DNA of 7,187 nt from Deltaproteobacteria bacterium (lineage in GTDB: Bacteria; Desulfobacterota; DSM-4660; Desulfatiglandales; Desulfatiglandaceae), in assembly GCA_021159825.1 (NCBI GenBank), contig JAGHDR010000385.1, positions 1 to 7,187 of the forward strand, read 5' to 3'. Shown here one piece after another: positions 5,645 through 7,187 of the stretch (positions are counted from its first letter, which is position 1; every line of letters starts with the position of its first letter). The notes beneath the pieces are model-generated. The model was not told where the DNA came from, did not search any database, and worked only from the letters and a program-made list of their open reading frames with translations. The position numbers and the translations under genes are program-made.

Positions 5645-7187
5645 ATGCCCACCAAATACATCATTGTGACGGGAGGCGTGCTTTCAGGCTTAGGCAAAGG
5701 TATTGCTGCTGCTTCAATCGGCCACCTGCTCTCCGCAAAACTCAAAATTGTTCCCATCAAATGTGACGGTTATCTCAATGTTGATCCCGGCACCATGAAT
5801 CCCTTTGAACACGGCGAGGTTTTCGTGCTCGATGACGGCGCCGAGGTGGACATGGATTTCGGACATTATGAGCGCTTTCTGGGGGTTCGCTGCAAGTCCA
5901 ACTGGAATTTGACCATGGGCAAGGTTTTCAACATGGTCCGGAAAAAGGAAAGGCGCGGTGATTACCTGGGTAAAACCGTTCAATATATTCCCCATGTAAC
6001 CGACCTGATCAAAGATCACATCGGGCAGGTTGTCAAAGAAGAATCACCGGACCTGGTGATTGTGGAAATCGGCGGAACCGTTGGGGACATCGAAAACGAG
6101 CTCTTTCTGGAAGCCTTGCGCCAGATGAAAAAAGATGTGGGGAGAAACAATATCGTATTTGTTCACCTGACCTATGTACCCATTCCCGCCGGCGTCAATG
6201 AACAGAAATCCAAGCCCACCCAGCAAAGCGTCAATCTTCTGCAACAACGCGGTATTTTCCCGGATGTCATCATCGGCCGGTCTCCGAAATTTCTGACGCC
6301 CGAAATCAAAGCCAAAATAAGCAACTTCTGCGACGTCAAGCCCGAGGCGGTCATTACCGGTTTGGATGTGGACGACATTTACAAAATTCCCATTATTTTC
6401 GAACAAGAAGGTCTGCCCGAAATCATTCACAAAAAACTCAACATATACAGCCCTCCGGATCTCAGAAAATGGAAAAAGCTGGTGGAAAACATCCGGAATC
6501 CCGACAAGGAAATCACCATCGCCATATGCGGAAAATACACCAAACTCGAAGATTCCTATGCCTCCATCATTGAATCCTTCAATCACTGCTCGGCCCACCT
6601 GAGATGCAAGATTAACCTCAAATGGGTTGAGACCACCGAACTCAAAGATGCCTCGCAATTGGATCAAATTGACGGTCTGGTGGTTCCCGGCGGTTTTGGT
6701 TCCCGGGGCGCCGAAGGAAAAATAGAGGCGATTCGCCTGGCAAGAGAGTCCAACATCCCCTTTCTGGGCCTCTGCCTGGGTCTCCAACTGGCCGTCATTG
6801 AATTTGCGAGACATGTCTGTCACCTGGATGGCGCCAATTCCACGGAAATGGACTCTGAAACGCCCCATCCGGTCATCGACATTCTTCCGGAACAGAGAAC
6901 CGTGACCGAAAAAGGGGGAACCATGCGTCTCGGCACCTACCCTGCCCTGCTCACGGAGGGATCGGTGGTACATTCTCTCTATGGCGCCGAAGAAGTCTCC
7001 GAGCGGCACCGGCACCGTTATGAGGTAAACCCGGACTATCATGAGGTGCTTAAGGAAAAGGGAATGGTGTTTTCCGGCATGAGCCCCAACGGCAAACTGG
7101 TAGAGTTTATTGAATTGCCGGAGTTGAAATTCTTCTGTGCCACTCAGGCCCACCCCGAGCTAAAGTCAAGGATGGAGTCCCCTTCAC
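5645..7187 (+). CDS. pyrG: CTP synthase (glutamine-hydrolysing), partial at the right edge
   Basis: The first 514 residues of CTP synthase, which aminates UTP to CTP using ATP and glutamine; roughly the last 20–40 residues lie outside the window. The N-terminal synthase domain has the P-loop-like GVLSGLGKG with Lys18, Asp71 in the VDMDFGHYERF block, Glu141 in EIGGTVGDIE and the UTP-site motif KSKPTQ. The C-terminal glutaminase domain (from about residue 295) has the triad Cys377 (GLCLGLQ), His503 and Glu505 (AHPEL), close to E. coli Cys379/His515/Glu517, plus GGTMRLG and ERHRHRYEVN. Several usually fixed motifs differ: DGYLNVDPGTMNP in place of DPYINVDPGTMSP, GDIEN for GDIES and QAHPEL for QFHPEF. 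The frame is unbroken and the catalytic residues are intact, so it should be active. AAAGGA (5628–5633) stands 11 nt before the ATG. A likely terminator precedes it; no clear promoter is visible. Confidence 0.96.
   Translation, partial: MPTKYIIVTGGVLSGLGKGIAAASIGHLLSAKLKIVPIKCDGYLNVDPGTMNPFEHGEVFVLDDGAEVDMDFGHYERFLGVRCKSNWNLTMGKVFNMVRKKERRGDYLGKTVQYIPHVTDLIKDHIGQVVKEESPDLVIVEIGGTVGDIENELFLEALRQMKKDVGRNNIVFVHLTYVPIPAGVNEQKSKPTQQSVNLLQQRGIFPDVIIGRSPKFLTPEIKAKISNFCDVKPEAVITGLDVDDIYKIPIIFEQEGLPEIIHKKLNIYSPPDLRKWKKLVENIRNPDKEITIAICGKYTKLEDSYASIIESFNHCSAHLRCKINLKWVETTELKDASQLDQIDGLVVPGGFGSRGAEGKIEAIRLARESNIPFLGLCLGLQLAVIEFARHVCHLDGANSTEMDSETPHPVIDILPEQRTVTEKGGTMRLGTYPALLTEGSVVHSLYGAEEVSERHRHRYEVNPDYHEVLKEKGMVFSGMSPNGKLVEFIELPELKFFCATQAHPELKSRMESPS

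Noticed and set aside
6044..7153. A long open frame (369 codons) on the minus strand opposite pyrG
   Set aside because: It is fully antisense to a clear, conserved pyrG. Its translation matches no family I recognise and it looks like a codon-usage shadow.

Overview
The window looks like chromosomal housekeeping DNA from a Gram-negative bacterium of the former Deltaproteobacteria, most likely Desulfobacterota near the Desulfobacterales. This is inferred from the protein families, the cmk–rpsA–sppA order and the style of the HU/IHF and SRP RNA genes; no rRNA or marker search was possible. No transposase, phage gene, CRISPR array, toxin–antitoxin pair or tRNA was found. Six protein genes and one structural RNA gene account for nearly all of it.

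Left part, minus strand (118–3689): an apparent operon read right to left, cmk (cytidylate kinase), rpsA (ribosomal protein S1 with six S1 domains) and sppA (membrane signal peptide peptidase). A good sigma70-type promoter lies before cmk (about 3827–3855). The cmk–rpsA gap holds an 8-bp dyad whose 3' arm touches the rpsA start codon, a candidate translational control site. An imperfect inverted repeat of unknown role follows sppA at 16–59.

Centre (3690–4111): a divergent control region with a second good promoter (3927–3955) firing rightward, about 150 nt of leader, and a possible 11-codon mini-ORF whose stop overlaps the next start codon.

Right part, plus strand (4112–7187): an HU/IHF-family DNA-binding protein, then a complete large-type SRP RNA (4414–4690) with Alu domain, long helix 5 and the GGAA-capped core, then pgeF/yfiH (peptidoglycan editing factor) starting 14–20 nt after the RNA. 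A palindromic heptanucleotide repeat followed by T tracts separates pgeF from pyrG (CTP synthase), which runs off the right edge. PyrG carries a non-standard set of signature motifs in its synthase domain.

Functionally the region combines pyrimidine nucleotide supply (PyrG, Cmk), translation (S1), membrane targeting and cleanup (SRP RNA, SppA), cell-wall quality control (PgeF) and nucleoid architecture (HU/IHF). I see no clearly undescribed multi-gene system. The most interesting material is non-coding: the SRP RNA/pgeF junction, the heptad palindrome and the rpsA leader dyad.
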